In this document: piece by piece, positions 17,224 through 26,346 of the stretch
How the letters are laid out: the number at the start of each line of letters is the position of its first letter
Position numbering within the stretch: the first letter of the stretch is position 1
Origin: Adlercreutzia sp910585575
Lineage (GTDB): Bacteria; Actinomycetota; Coriobacteriia; Coriobacteriales; Eggerthellaceae
Direction: 5' to 3' (one strand)
DNA: 64,000 nt
Assembly: GCF_951801035.1 (NCBI RefSeq)
Contig: NZ_CATOKT010000004.1
Program-made: the position numbers and the translations under genes
Notes under the pieces: model-generated
Database searches by the model: none
What the model was told of the DNA's origin: nothing
Seen by the model: the letters and a program-made list of their open reading frames with translations, nothing else

Positions 17224-17694
17224 TTAGTGCTCAATCTTGAGGATGGTCAGCTTGATGTCCTTGCCCGTGGGGCCCGTGGTGGTCATCTCGTCGCCCTTCT
17301 TGTGGCCCAGCAGCGCCTGGCCCACGGGAGACTCGTTGGAAATCTTGCCGCCAGCGGCATCGGACTCAGCGCCGCCCACGATGGTGAAGACGCGCTCACG
17401 GCCGTTCATGTCGACGGTGACCGTGGAGCCGATGTTCACCTTGCTGGAGCGCTTGGGGGTGTTCACCACCGTGGCCTCGGCCAAAATGCGGCTGATCTCG
17501 GCGATGCGCGCCTCCATCATGCCCTGCTCGTTCTTGGCGTCGTCGTACTCGGAGTTCTCGGAGATATCGCCGAACTCGCGGGCCACCTTGATACGCTCGC
17601 CAATCTCGGCGCGCTTCTCGTTCTCCAGGTAGTGAAGCTCTTCTTCCAGCTTCTCCTTGCCTTCTTGGGTGAGGATGTAATTGTCGTTTGCCAT
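17224..17694 (-). CDS. greA: Transcription elongation factor GreA
   Basis: A 156-residue factor that rescues backtracked RNA polymerase by stimulating transcript cleavage. Residues 1-75 form the antiparallel coiled coil, with the tip acidic pair in the GDISENSEYDDAK segment. Residues about 80-156 form the FKBP-like domain (NIGSTVTV, ISNESPVGQALLGHKKGDE). Length and motifs are normal. The ribosome site is weak (GTTGGAACAACT), as is common in actinobacteria. Confidence 0.95.
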   Translation of the reverse strand: MANDNYILTQEGKEKLEEELHYLENEKRAEIGERIKVAREFGDISENSEYDDAKNEQGMMEARIAEISRILAEATVVNTPKRSSKVNIGSTVTVDMNGRERVFTIVGGAESDAAGGKISNESPVGQALLGHKKGDEMTTTGPTGKDIKLTILKIEH

Positions 17695-17782
17695 AGTTGT
17701 TCCAACTTCTCTCTATACATTGGTGGTGCGCCCGCGGAAACCGCAGGCGCACCACTATTAACCAACTGGTATGGGACGAAGG

Positions 17783-18049
17783 TTACTCGGCCTTCTTCTT
17801 GACCACCTTCTTGACGGTTTTCTTCGCGGCAGGAGCGGGCTCGTCCTCGACCTCGACCACTTCCTCGACAACCTCTTCGTCGGTGGCCTCGTTGATTTCC
17901 TTCTCGCCGGCGCCCATGCCCTCGCGCAGGTTCTTCACCGTCTTGCCCAGAGCACTGCCCAGTTTGGGAAGGTTCTTCGGGCCGAAGATGAGCAGGATGA
18001 CGACGAGGATAATGAGGAGCTCAGGAACTCCCATGCCCAAAATTTTCAT
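17783..18049 (-). CDS. tatA: Sec-independent translocase subunit TatA/TatE
   Basis: An 88-residue protein. The start at 18049 (MKILGMG) follows GGAGG; a much longer in-frame stretch upstream is not coding. It has a short N-terminal membrane helix (VPELLIILVVILLIFGPK), the FGPKNLPKLGSALGK hinge and an amphipathic helix, then an acidic segment rich in Glu/Val and a basic tail with repeated KKVVKK. This forms the pore-building component for twin-arginine export, required by the molybdoenzymes and NapG/FMN proteins of this window. tatC is not in the window. Confidence 0.9.
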   Translation of the reverse strand: MKILGMGVPELLIILVVILLIFGPKNLPKLGSALGKTVKNLREGMGAGEKEINEATDEEVVEEVVEVEDEPAPAAKKTVKKVVKKKAE

Positions 18050-18228
18050 GCATTCCTCCATTGGTTCGGGCAAGGGGGCTCCCCTGCCAAATGCTTGCGT
18101 CTTGCGTGACCGCACCGCGGTGCCGAAACGGACGCTCGTGAGTGCGCGGAAAAGGGTAACACAAACGGTCGGTTTACGGCGCAAGCAGCACAAATCCTTC
18201 AAGCGAAGGAGCCCCCTGCGAATACCCC

Positions 18229-18256
18229 TTGCGAAACCTGGGGCAGTCTCTAAAAT
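18229..18256 (+). promoter_or_regulatory. Candidate promoter of the OFA transporter gene
   Basis: TTGCGA, 16-base spacer, TAAAAT on the plus strand, about 50 bases before the ATG at 18305. Confidence 0.4.
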
Positions 18257-18304
18257 GGTGCACGTGATCAAAGATTGACGATTGGCGCGAAGGGCGGTGC
18301 CCAC

Positions 18305-19741
18305 ATGGGGGTGGACGGACAAGAGCAGCGGTTTGTTGCTGCCCGACGGTCGGCTTCGACCCTTGAGGCCCCTGCGGGGCCGTCCCCCGCAGCGCCTCAG
18401 CTTTCCGAGACCCAGCGCGCCGCACTCACGTCTCGCCGCTGGGTTATCCTGGCGGCCTCGTGCCTCGTGAACCTGTGCATCGGCGCCCTGTACGCCTGGA
18501 GCGTGTTCGCCAACCCCATGGCCGAGCATTTGGCCGCCCTCTCCGGCGGCGAGCCTCCGAACCTTTCCCTTGTGTTCACCGTGGCCTGCGTGTTGCCGCC
18601 CGTTACCATGATTTTGGGCGGCATCGTGAACGACCGCATGGGACCGCGCTGGGTGGTTTTGGCGGGCGGTCTGTTCTTCGGCGGCGGCCTGCTCCTCTCG
18701 GGCTTCGCCACCAGCCTGCCCTTTCTCATGGTGAGCTTCGGCGTGTGCTGCGGCCTGGGCGACGGCCTGGCCTACGGCGCCACCCTGTCCAACGCCGTGA
18801 AGTTCTTCCCCGACCGCGCCGGCTTGGCTGGCGGCATCATCACGGCTTCCTACGGCATCAGCTCGGTTATTGTGCCTTTTGTGGCCAATGGGCTGATCAG
18901 CGCCTTTTCCGTGACGGATTGTTTCCGCATGCTGGGCGTGGTTATGCTGGTGGTCATGGTGGGCGCCGCGTTCCTCATCGCACCCTGCCCGCCAGGGTTC
19001 ACGCCCACGGGCTGGCACCCCCAGCGCCAAGCCGACGGCGGCGGCCGCGGCGTGAACAAGGACTGGCGGGGCATGCTGAAGAGCCCCGTGTTCTACACCA
19101 TGTTCGCCATGCTCGTCTGCGGCTCGTTCTCTGGGCTGATGATCATCTCCTCGGCCAGCCCGCTGGCGCAAAATGCCGTGGGCTTCGACGCCGCCCAGGC
19201 CGCCGCCATCGTGTCGGTGCTGGCGCTGTTCAACACCTTGGGCCGCATTGTATCGGGCACGCTCAGCGACAAGCTGGGCATCGTGAACACTCTGCGCGCG
19301 GTGGCCGTCGGCTTTGCGGTGGGCATGGGCGCGCTTTCAGTAGCAGGTCCCGCCTCGGCACCGCTTTTCTGCGTGGGTATTTGCCTGGTGGGCTTTTGTT
19401 TCGGCTCTATCATGGGGGTCTATCCCGGTTTTGCCGCGTTGCAATTTGGCAGCCTGCACAACTCAGTCAATTACGGCATCATGTTCATTGCCTTCGCTGC
19501 GGCCGGCGTGGTGGGGCCCCTCATGCTCAACGGCCTGTACGAGAGCACCGGCACCTACCAGGCGGCATTCTTGGTAGCCGCCTGCCTGGCCGCCGCCCAG
19601 CTGGTACTCACCTTCGTGTATCGGCTGCAGAACGACGCCCGACGCGCACGGCGCCGGCGCCGTTGGCTGGTGGCAGCCAAGCACCCGCACCGCACCTATC
19701 ACTTCATGCGCGAAGCGCGCCATCGCCGCCACCGTGCGTAG
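18305..19741 (+). CDS. MFS transporter, OFA (oxalate/formate antiporter) type
   Basis: A 478-residue permease with about 12 membrane helices. After a 45-residue cytosolic N-terminus, helix 1 carries NLCIGALYAWSVFANPM, a hallmark of the OFA family, and loop 2-3 has GGIVNDRMGPR, the MFS signature. A central loop (PTGWHPQRQADGGG) separates the two halves, and the second half has GRIVSGTLSDKLG. The tail is very Arg-rich (RRARRRRRW). Members exchange small carboxylates such as oxalate, formate or lactate; the substrate here is not determinable. ATG at 18305 chosen over an earlier one because it is closer to AGGGCGG. Confidence 0.85.
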   Translation: MGVDGQEQRFVAARRSASTLEAPAGPSPAAPQLSETQRAALTSRRWVILAASCLVNLCIGALYAWSVFANPMAEHLAALSGGEPPNLSLVFTVACVLPPVTMILGGIVNDRMGPRWVVLAGGLFFGGGLLLSGFATSLPFLMVSFGVCCGLGDGLAYGATLSNAVKFFPDRAGLAGGIITASYGISSVIVPFVANGLISAFSVTDCFRMLGVVMLVVMVGAAFLIAPCPPGFTPTGWHPQRQADGGGRGVNKDWRGMLKSPVFYTMFAMLVCGSFSGLMIISSASPLAQNAVGFDAAQAAAIVSVLALFNTLGRIVSGTLSDKLGIVNTLRAVAVGFAVGMGALSVAGPASAPLFCVGICLVGFCFGSIMGVYPGFAALQFGSLHNSVNYGIMFIAFAAAGVVGPLMLNGLYESTGTYQAAFLVAACLAAAQLVLTFVYRLQNDARRARRRRRWLVAAKHPHRTYHFMREARHRRHRA

Positions 19742-19757
19742 GCGGGACGTACTGCCG

Positions 19758-19774
19758 CCCCCCCCCAAAAAAAA
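19758..19774. repeat. C9A8 homopolymer tract
   Basis: Nine C's followed directly by eight A's in the 67-base gap between the OFA transporter stop and the metallopeptidase start. Such tracts are prone to slippage. Confidence 0.9.
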
Positions 19775-19808
19775 GAAAACTGTTTGGATTCGTGCCCAAG
19801 GAGCATCC

Positions 19809-20378
19809 ATGTACCACATGACCAACGAAGAGTTCGAGGCCGCCATGGAAGAGGCGCTCGACGCAATGCCCGAGCAGTTCCTCAATGCGTTGCAGAACAT
19901 TGCCATCGTGTGGGAAGAAGAGCCCAACGCCTACCACCTCTATGGGGACGACCCCGAGGATGAGGGCTGGGACAGCAACGGCGGCTCTGTCCACTTCGAC
20001 GAGCCCGAAGTGGAGAACCGGGGCGAAGGCGACGACCTGGAAGCGCGGGGCTGGAACGGAAGCGGTACCTTGGGCGATCCCGAGGCAGAAAGCTGGGGCA
20101 CCGCAGCGCTTGACAACCCCGAGACGCAAGACGACTCCAGCGAAAACGATGCCCTCCCCGACGACTTGCTGGGTCTGTTCGACGGGCTGTCCATCGTCGA
20201 GCGCGCTAACGGGCTGGACGACGACATTCCCGACGTCATCACCGTGTTCAAAGGGCCCCACGAGCGCTGCTTCGACTCCCGCGAAGAAATCGTGACCGAA
20301 ATCGGCAAAACCATCATCCACGAACTGGGCCACTACTTCGGCCTGGAAGACGACAAGCTCTACGATATGGGGTATTAG
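19809..20378 (+). CDS. Zincin-like metallopeptidase with an acidic insertion
   Basis: A 189-residue protein similar to the small metallopeptidase family PF06262. It has an N-terminal MTNEEFEAAMEEALDAMPEQF helix pair, then DIPDVITVFKGP, and HELGH at 171-175 followed by FGLEDD, giving the HExxH zinc site. Typical members are about 110-130 residues; here residues about 46-118 are an acidic, Gly/Asn/Asp-rich low-complexity insert. AAGGAG lies just before the ATG. The stop overlaps the stop of the convergent gene at 20375 by three bases. Role unknown. Confidence 0.75.
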   Translation: MYHMTNEEFEAAMEEALDAMPEQFLNALQNIAIVWEEEPNAYHLYGDDPEDEGWDSNGGSVHFDEPEVENRGEGDDLEARGWNGSGTLGDPEAESWGTAALDNPETQDDSSENDALPDDLLGLFDGLSIVERANGLDDDIPDVITVFKGPHERCFDSREEIVTEIGKTIIHELGHYFGLEDDKLYDMGY

Positions 20379-20893
20379 GCATCCTGGCTCGAGGGGACCA
20401 AGCAGGCGCCAAAGAAGGCCAGAGCTATAGACAGGATAAGCAGCACGGTTACGACCGGCACCGAAGCGGCGGATGCACCGTAGGTGCCCAGAGCGACACC
20501 CACCATCACAGCGCATGGATAGTCCACCGCCCCGAACAGAACCGCCAAGGCGAAAGCGCGCCGGCTGCCCATGCCGCCCCTCAGCAGCCCTGCCACCAGC
20601 ATAACGAGAGCCACGGCTGCAAAGCCAAGCCCCATAGCCGCGCTCATGGCCCCCAACACCGCTGCCAGCAGCACGGTAGCCAGGACAAGCTGCCCCACCG
20701 TACCGCCTCGTCGAAAATGCCAGAGAGCGAGCGCAGCACAAAATGGCGACGCCAGCACCCCATGCAAGGCATAGTACTGGGGAAACATCCATGCTGGCAT
20801 GCGCGTAACAAGCCCGATAAGGAACAGCGCCGCAAAAAGAAACACCACTCTTGCTGCCGGGCGATCGACCAGCGATGAATTCTTTTCGCTCAT
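20375..20893 (-). CDS. Small integral membrane protein, unknown function
   Basis: A 172-residue protein with about five to six hydrophobic helices (near 17-33, 42-60, 67-90, 90-106, 112-135, 142-165). No recognised motif; Gly/Ala-rich helices resemble small membrane components such as ECF-type substrate subunits, but this is only an impression. Its ATG overlaps the stop of the upstream LuxR regulator gene by four bases (ATGA), so the two are translationally coupled and probably functionally linked. Confidence 0.6.
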   Translation of the reverse strand: MSEKNSSLVDRPAARVVFLFAALFLIGLVTRMPAWMFPQYYALHGVLASPFCAALALWHFRRGGTVGQLVLATVLLAAVLGAMSAAMGLGFAAVALVMLVAGLLRGGMGSRRAFALAVLFGAVDYPCAVMVGVALGTYGASAASVPVVTVLLILSIALAFFGACLVPSSQDA

Positions 20894-22434
20894 AGCGCCT
20901 CATTCTTCCCGCGCGTTGCCTCTAAGCGCTCTTGGCATAAATCAATGAACTCTTGCTTCGAATTGACGGTAGCTTTGCGATAAATATGCTTTACGTGGGT
21001 ATTCACCGTACTCGCTGCCACAAACAACTGACCCGCGATGGCCGCTTGGCTATGGCCTTGCAAAAGCAGCGAGGCCACATCCTTCTCGCGAAGCGACAAC
21101 CCCATGGCCTCGAACACACCGTCCATTTGAACGGCCACATCCACGGCCTCCTCCTGCGCCAGGGCCCGCACCTTCTGCACTTCGCGCTCGCGTCGACGAT
21201 CGGCGATGCGCTCGATGCTGTGCATCGAGGCTATGACCGCCACTACCAGAAAGCCTGCCGCAATGGGAAGAAAGAAGTTCGTGACATCGTTTCCCGCCGC
21301 CCGGAAGAGCACGCCGGCAAAAACCCCACCGAACATGCCGGCATAGGGAGCAAGCCATCCCCAGGCAAACATCTGGTCAGGGAGCAAATCGGGACGATGG
21401 GCGAGAGCCGCGAAATGAGACATCAGGTGCAGATAGGACACCACCATGGAGAGCACGATCAGCACTGTGGCCACGCGTACCAGCTGCGTCTCACCCGTAA
21501 CGAAGAACACCAAGGCAGTAACGAGCAACGGCACCGTCACCCAAAAGGCGCGGGAAAGGTCAATGCCTGGACGCCGATGGAGCCGCACCAACGCAATACC
21601 TGCCAGGGCCAGCGTGACCGCCGCCACCGCCAAAAGAAATCCATCGCCCCCCGCACTGAACGAACGGTCTCCGAGCAGCGCCCAGAAAATGCCGTAAACC
21701 ATCCACAGCGTAGCACCAACGAAAAACGAAGACTTGGGAATAGCGTTGCGCGTATCGCTCACCACCACCTGGCCCTCAGTCGCGATTCCCGGGCCTAAAC
21801 CCTTCACCTCGCGCGCTCCCACCAAGCCCGCCAACAGGCCGAGTACGGCCATCAGGGCCATGGCCGCCGCCTCGGGCAACAGCATCGCCATCACCATGAC
21901 AATAAGGGCCGCACAAGTATCCGCGAACACCTGTCGCGCCGAAGCAGTGACGTCCTTGGCCGCAAGAACACGGCCCCACACCAGCAAACAGCATCCATAA
22001 CCGCAGCCAGAAAGGCAGAACATTAGGAACATGATCCACGTATTGGACTGGTGCATTAGGCTTTCGCCGGCGCAATACACCGGCCCCAAAGCCAGGAGAA
22101 GAGCCGCCGCGCGCCCCATAAGCCGCTGGGGATTGCGATGCATCAGATAGGGCTCCGCCAGCGCCAGAAACAGCAGCGTCAAGCAGGCCGTCCCCAGAAA
22201 TGCCAAGAACGACACGAGGGCTCCCTCGTCGGTAGTCTCACCCAGACGCAGAGACCGCAGCGACACCAGGGCAGAAATGCAGAAGAAGTAAGCCGTTAAG
22301 CTGCTGAGACCCACATCCCCGCCATGACCATGACCCGTCTTGTTCCCCTTGCTCAAAGGCACGGTACTATCCTTGTCTTCGCGCACTGACGCCACTCCGT
22401 TACCAGATCGAACCTTCTTTCCCGACCGCGCCAA
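20890..22434 (-). CDS. Membrane-spanning LuxR-family regulator
   Basis: About 514 residues. Residues about 45-410 contain some 12 hydrophobic helices in an MFS-like arrangement, and residues about 445-505 form a LuxR HTH (LSLREKDVASLLLQGHSQ, ASTVNTHVKHIYRKA). Such proteins, common in Eggerthellaceae, are thought to sense a compound in the membrane and bind DNA directly. The annotated start is a TTG; a GTG at 22386 behind GGAG is an alternative. The gene lies 90 bases downstream of dmsC on the same strand, so it probably regulates the molybdoenzyme cluster 22525-33578. Confidence 0.85.
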   Translation of the reverse strand: MARSGKKVRSGNGVASVREDKDSTVPLSKGNKTGHGHGGDVGLSSLTAYFFCISALVSLRSLRLGETTDEGALVSFLAFLGTACLTLLFLALAEPYLMHRNPQRLMGRAAALLLALGPVYCAGESLMHQSNTWIMFLMFCLSGCGYGCCLLVWGRVLAAKDVTASARQVFADTCAALIVMVMAMLLPEAAAMALMAVLGLLAGLVGAREVKGLGPGIATEGQVVVSDTRNAIPKSSFFVGATLWMVYGIFWALLGDRSFSAGGDGFLLAVAAVTLALAGIALVRLHRRPGIDLSRAFWVTVPLLVTALVFFVTGETQLVRVATVLIVLSMVVSYLHLMSHFAALAHRPDLLPDQMFAWGWLAPYAGMFGGVFAGVLFRAAGNDVTNFFLPIAAGFLVVAVIASMHSIERIADRRREREVQKVRALAQEEAVDVAVQMDGVFEAMGLSLREKDVASLLLQGHSQAAIAGQLFVAASTVNTHVKHIYRKATVNSKQEFIDLCQERLEATRGKNEAL

Positions 22435-22524
22435 TCATCCCCTGTCTGGCATCGGCACCGGCGGACAAACCACCTCTGTTTTCTCGATTTTAGCATGACC
22501 CGGGCCCTCCCCTTCACGCCGCCG

Positions 22525-23382
22525 TTACCCCTGGGGCAACCCAACGTTCAAGTAGAAGCGGTAGAACGAGTAGCGCCCCACCACCATGCCCACGACTACG
22601 AGCGCCCCGCCGACCAAGGCCCAACCGGGCCGACTCGGCACACAAAGCAGGCCATAGGCCCACAACGCCGAGCCAGTCACCAGAAATGCGATGCGCGCGA
22701 AGCTGAGCCGATGCCATGTCCTCATCATCTGACCGCCTTGGCGATGGCCTTGGACGCCGCAAGCAACTGCCGTGCCCTGAGCATGAACTACCAGTAGCAG
22801 CCCTAGGGCGCACGCCACTTCGGCCACGACCAAACCCATTTTGACCGCCGCCGTAACCGCTGGCACGAGGCACAGCATGGCACCTTCGACCACTACGCCG
22901 CCCAAAAGCGCAAGCACGGCAAACTCGACGGAAAATGAAGGGCTATTCCAGGTGCTCACTGTGCGCATGCGGTAAGCCAAGCACTGAAACAGAACGAATA
23001 GTCCAGCGAATCCGGCCACAAAGGCGAGGGGGATCTTCCAGAGGCTCCCCGCCTCAATGAGGCTTTGGGCCACGAGCACGTACAGGCACGAGCACAAAGC
23101 AAACACAGCGCCCACGAACACCTCGTTGGACACCGACGAGTTGCCCAACCGCATGAACGCCCGAAGCGCCTTAAGCGGCTTGCCGAGGTGCAGCGTCGAG
23201 CACGCTAAGGTTGCCAGCAAGAGAACGCACAGGAAGGCCCCCGCGTAGCCCGTCGTCAGGTCGACTGCGCCGGGAAAGGCGTCGATCAGAGCCAGAAATC
23301 CCGCCACCATCCAAATGCCGGCACATAGCGGCGCCAAAACGGTGAACATCACCAAAGGCCACTCCGAGGCAACGCTTCTCAT
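22525..23382 (-). CDS. DmsC-like membrane anchor subunit
   Basis: A 285-residue protein with eight predicted helices, matching the DmsC quinol-oxidising anchor of DMSO-reductase-type complexes. Segments typical of the family are STLHLGKPLKALRAFMRLGNSSVSNE near 62-87 (split by a turn) and the Arg/Tyr-rich C-terminal RYSFYRFYLNVG. AAGGAG lies before the ATG, 1 base after the dmsB stop. It would hold the 24007-26346 / 23384-24001 dimer on the membrane and exchange electrons with menaquinol. Confidence 0.88.
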   Translation of the reverse strand: MRSVASEWPLVMFTVLAPLCAGIWMVAGFLALIDAFPGAVDLTTGYAGAFLCVLLLATLACSTLHLGKPLKALRAFMRLGNSSVSNEVFVGAVFALCSCLYVLVAQSLIEAGSLWKIPLAFVAGFAGLFVLFQCLAYRMRTVSTWNSPSFSVEFAVLALLGGVVVEGAMLCLVPAVTAAVKMGLVVAEVACALGLLLVVHAQGTAVACGVQGHRQGGQMMRTWHRLSFARIAFLVTGSALWAYGLLCVPSRPGWALVGGALVVVGMVVGRYSFYRFYLNVGLPQG

Positions 23383-23383
23383 G

Positions 23384-24001
23384 TCAGATCTCCTTCTCGT
23401 TGGCCAGCACCACGCCTGACTCGCTCGAGTGGCGGGCGCAGCGATGGGGCGTGATCACCAGGTTGGGTTGCGTGTAAGTGCTTTCCGGCAGGGGTGCCAC
23501 ATCGCACACACTTCCATAGCGGTCTCGCAACTCGTTGATATCGCCGAACTCCAAAGCACGCATAGGGCAGGCTTCAACGCACAGGGGGTCCTTCCCCTCG
23601 CTCACCCGCGCACGGCATCCATCGCATTTGCGCATGGCACGGTGCTTGCGGCTGTAGCTCGGTGCTTTATAGGGACAAGCGAACGCGCAGCTGCCGCACC
23701 CGATGCAGCGATCGCTGTCGAGCACCACAAATCCGTCGTCATGCTTGCGCAGCGCCCCCGAAGGACACACTTGCTGGCACACCGGATCGTCGCAGTGGTT
23801 GCAGGCCACGGAAAGGTAATAGGCAAACACGTCGTGCCACCAGCTCTCCCCCTCTTTCACCCAGCTGCCCCCCGACGCCTCGCACACGCGGCGAAACGAG
23901 GAGATGTCTCCCAGCTGATAGGCGTCACGACAGGCCATCTCGCAGGTTTTGCATCCGGTACACCGAGAGGCATTCACATGGAAGCCGTACTGCTTGCTCA
24001 T
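23384..24001 (-). CDS. DmsB-like ferredoxin subunit with four 4Fe-4S clusters
   Basis: A 205-residue electron-transfer subunit. The start at 24001 (MSKQYGFHV) is chosen because the 36 upstream residues overlap the previous gene and lack family similarity. Four Cys groups appear in order: CTGCKTCEMAC, CNHCDDPVCQQVC, CIGCGSCAFAC and CDGCRARVSEGKDPLCVEAC. Each family member shuttles electrons between the DmsC anchor and the molybdenum subunit. Five bases separate it from the dmsA-like gene upstream. Confidence 0.9.
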   Translation of the reverse strand: MSKQYGFHVNASRCTGCKTCEMACRDAYQLGDISSFRRVCEASGGSWVKEGESWWHDVFAYYLSVACNHCDDPVCQQVCPSGALRKHDDGFVVLDSDRCIGCGSCAFACPYKAPSYSRKHRAMRKCDGCRARVSEGKDPLCVEACPMRALEFGDINELRDRYGSVCDVAPLPESTYTQPNLVITPHRCARHSSESGVVLANEKEI

Positions 24002-24006
24002 GGCTA

Positions 24007-26346
24007 TCACCCCGCTTTCTTCACTTGTGCGCGATTGCTGTGCTGAGGGTTGCCCTTGGCCAGCGGTGTGGCGCGGCTCGACGTGAGCGTGTTGATGCAA
24101 CCGCCCCAATCCACTCGGTCGCCCTCCATGTCGGCCCGGTGCCAGGCCCCCTCGCCCAGCGCGATCACCCCAGGCATAATGCGCTCGGTCACCTTTGCCT
24201 CCACCATCACCCGGCCGTAGGCCGTAATCACCTCCACCATCTCGTTAGGGCACACCCCCCGCGGGGCAGCGTCAAGCGGGTTGATCCACAGCTGATGGCG
24301 CGCCCGCTCCTTGATGGCGTCAAGCGATCCGTAAGACGAATGGGCGCGACTGCGATGATGAAATCCAATGAGCTGCAAGGGGTAGCGCTCGGAATCACCG
24401 GCGCCTTCCTCAAAGAACGGTGCCGCGTATACGGGCAGCGGGCTGATAACCTCTCCCTCGAGCAGGGTGAAGTGTGCCGTGTCCTGCAGAATCTTCTCCG
24501 AATAGATCTCGATCTTGCCCGACGGCGTTGCCAGGGGATGTCCCTCGGGATCTTCGCGAAATTCCCGAAATGCCACATGACAGCCATCGGGGTTGCTTCT
24601 ACGGTACAGACCTTGCTCCAGCAGCACCTCATAGGGAGGCAGCTCCGGATCGGCCTCGCGAGCCTGCTCGTAGATGACCTGGCGCCACTCCTCTTCGCTG
24701 CGCCCCTCAGTGAAGGCCTCGGCAAATTCCAGGCGCTCGGCAAGTTGGGAGAGCATCCAATACAGCGTGCGTCGCTCGCCACGCTGAGGGAGATACTGCG
24801 AGTTCATCAGCACGTAGCCGGAGTCGCCCGCCCAATCGTTGGCAATGAGGCTCGGCTGCTCCACGGGCAGCAGATCGGGCAGCACGATATCGGCATAGCG
24901 CGCCGAAGAGGTCAGGAACGTGTCGATAACCACGACGAACTCGCACTTGCTCTCGTCGGCGAGAATGTCGTGGGTGCGATTGATGTTCGAGTGCTGGTTG
25001 ATGAGGGTGTTGCCCGCATAGTTCCAGATGAACTTAATGCCGGTCTTCAGACGGTCGGTGCCCACCACGCCGTCTTCAGAGGCCGTCATCTGAGGACCGC
25101 GCGCCACGGCGTCGGTCCACAAGAACACGGGGATGGCCGTGGTCACCGGATTATCAGGACCCGGCACATCGGCCTCGAAGAAGCGGAACGTCTCGAAGTC
25201 GGAACCCGTGCCACCGCCCGCTAAACCCACATTGCCCGTGAGCACGGCCAGCATGGCAATAGCCCGGGCCGTCTGCTCGCCATTGGCATGACGCTGCGGA
25301 CCCTTGCCCTGGTAAATGGCACACGGCTTCGCTGCGGCCATCTCGCGAGCCAGCTTCACGATAGATGCCGCCGGCACGCCTGTTATGGCCGCGGCCCACT
25401 GCGGCGTCTTGGCAACTCCATCGGCGCCAAGGCCCAGGATATAGGAGCGGTAGCTGGAGCCGGTCGGGGCAGAGGCTGGCAACGTATCCTCGTCAAAACC
25501 GATGCAATAGTGCTCCAAAAACTCATGGTCGATGAGGTCTTCTTCGATCATGACATAGGCCAGAGCGGCCGCCAGGGCACCGTCGGTTCCGGGACGTAAG
25601 GCGATCCACTCGTCAGCGCAATTGGCTGCCGTCTCGGAATAGCGCGGATCGACAACAATGGTGCGCACCCCCGCCTCCAAAATAGCGTCCTTGAGGTGAA
25701 CCGAACCACCCGCCCCGCACATCTTGGTCTCGAAGGTGTTGTCGCCGAACAGCACCAGCAGCTTCGCATTCTTCACATCCGTCGGCGTATTGGCGTCGCG
25801 CGCGCCGTACAGGTACGGCAGCGCGGCATCGATCTGCGAGTGGCTATAGTCGCCATAGCCTTCCAAGCACCCCCCGTACAGGTTCATGAACCGATGGAGG
25901 AACCCCATGATGTTGGCACTCATGACCCCACTGGCGAAATTAATGTACACCGCCTCGTTACCATAGGTTTCCACCACGCGTTTCAAGTTGGCGGCAATCT
26001 CGTCAAGGGCCTCATCCCAGCTGACGCGCTTGAACGCACCTTCGCCGCGACGGCCCACGCGTTTCAGGGGGTAGCTCAGCCGATCGGCATGGTTAATCCA
26101 CTCGCGAATGGAGCGCCCGCGCAGGCAGGCTCGAATCTGCCGTGCATCCGCGCCGTCCTCGACGGAGCGATCGGTTTCCACCCACAAAAGCTCGTCGCCC
26201 TTCAGGTGGAAGTTCAACACGCAGCGGCCCTCACAGTTGACGCTGCAGTAGCCAAATACCGTACGCGTGCCATCGGCCACACGCCGCTCAGAGTCCACCA
26301 GCGCCTCCGGCTGCACCGAAATGCTCTTTTTAGCCTGCGCAACCAT
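24007..26346 (-). CDS. DmsA-like molybdopterin oxidoreductase lacking a Tat signal
   Basis: A 779-residue catalytic subunit. The 4Fe-4S site uses C34, C38, C42 and C74. Residues GYGDYS place S168 where Ser176 ligates molybdenum in E. coli DmsA, and QRHANGEQTARAIAMLAVLTGN and WNYAGNTLINQHSNINRT (in parts) strongly match the DMSO reductase group. No twin-arginine leader or hydrophobic N-terminus exists with either possible start (26364 or 26346), so the enzyme should stay in the cytosol. Substrate is an S- or N-oxide type or another acceptor; not determinable. Confidence 0.88.
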   Translation of the reverse strand: MVAQAKKSISVQPEALVDSERRVADGTRTVFGYCSVNCEGRCVLNFHLKGDELLWVETDRSVEDGADARQIRACLRGRSIREWINHADRLSYPLKRVGRRGEGAFKRVSWDEALDEIAANLKRVVETYGNEAVYINFASGVMSANIMGFLHRFMNLYGGCLEGYGDYSHSQIDAALPYLYGARDANTPTDVKNAKLLVLFGDNTFETKMCGAGGSVHLKDAILEAGVRTIVVDPRYSETAANCADEWIALRPGTDGALAAALAYVMIEEDLIDHEFLEHYCIGFDEDTLPASAPTGSSYRSYILGLGADGVAKTPQWAAAITGVPAASIVKLAREMAAAKPCAIYQGKGPQRHANGEQTARAIAMLAVLTGNVGLAGGGTGSDFETFRFFEADVPGPDNPVTTAIPVFLWTDAVARGPQMTASEDGVVGTDRLKTGIKFIWNYAGNTLINQHSNINRTHDILADESKCEFVVVIDTFLTSSARYADIVLPDLLPVEQPSLIANDWAGDSGYVLMNSQYLPQRGERRTLYWMLSQLAERLEFAEAFTEGRSEEEWRQVIYEQAREADPELPPYEVLLEQGLYRRSNPDGCHVAFREFREDPEGHPLATPSGKIEIYSEKILQDTAHFTLLEGEVISPLPVYAAPFFEEGAGDSERYPLQLIGFHHRSRAHSSYGSLDAIKERARHQLWINPLDAAPRGVCPNEMVEVITAYGRVMVEAKVTERIMPGVIALGEGAWHRADMEGDRVDWGGCINTLTSSRATPLAKGNPQHSNRAQVKKAG

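Noticed and set aside
17783..19171. 462-codon minus-strand frame including tatA
   Set aside because: Only the last 88 codons match TatA and have a ribosome site; the upstream part is antisense to the OFA transporter.
23662..25224. 520-codon plus-strand frame opposite dmsB/dmsA
   Set aside because: Arg/His-rich antisense composition with no family match or start signals.
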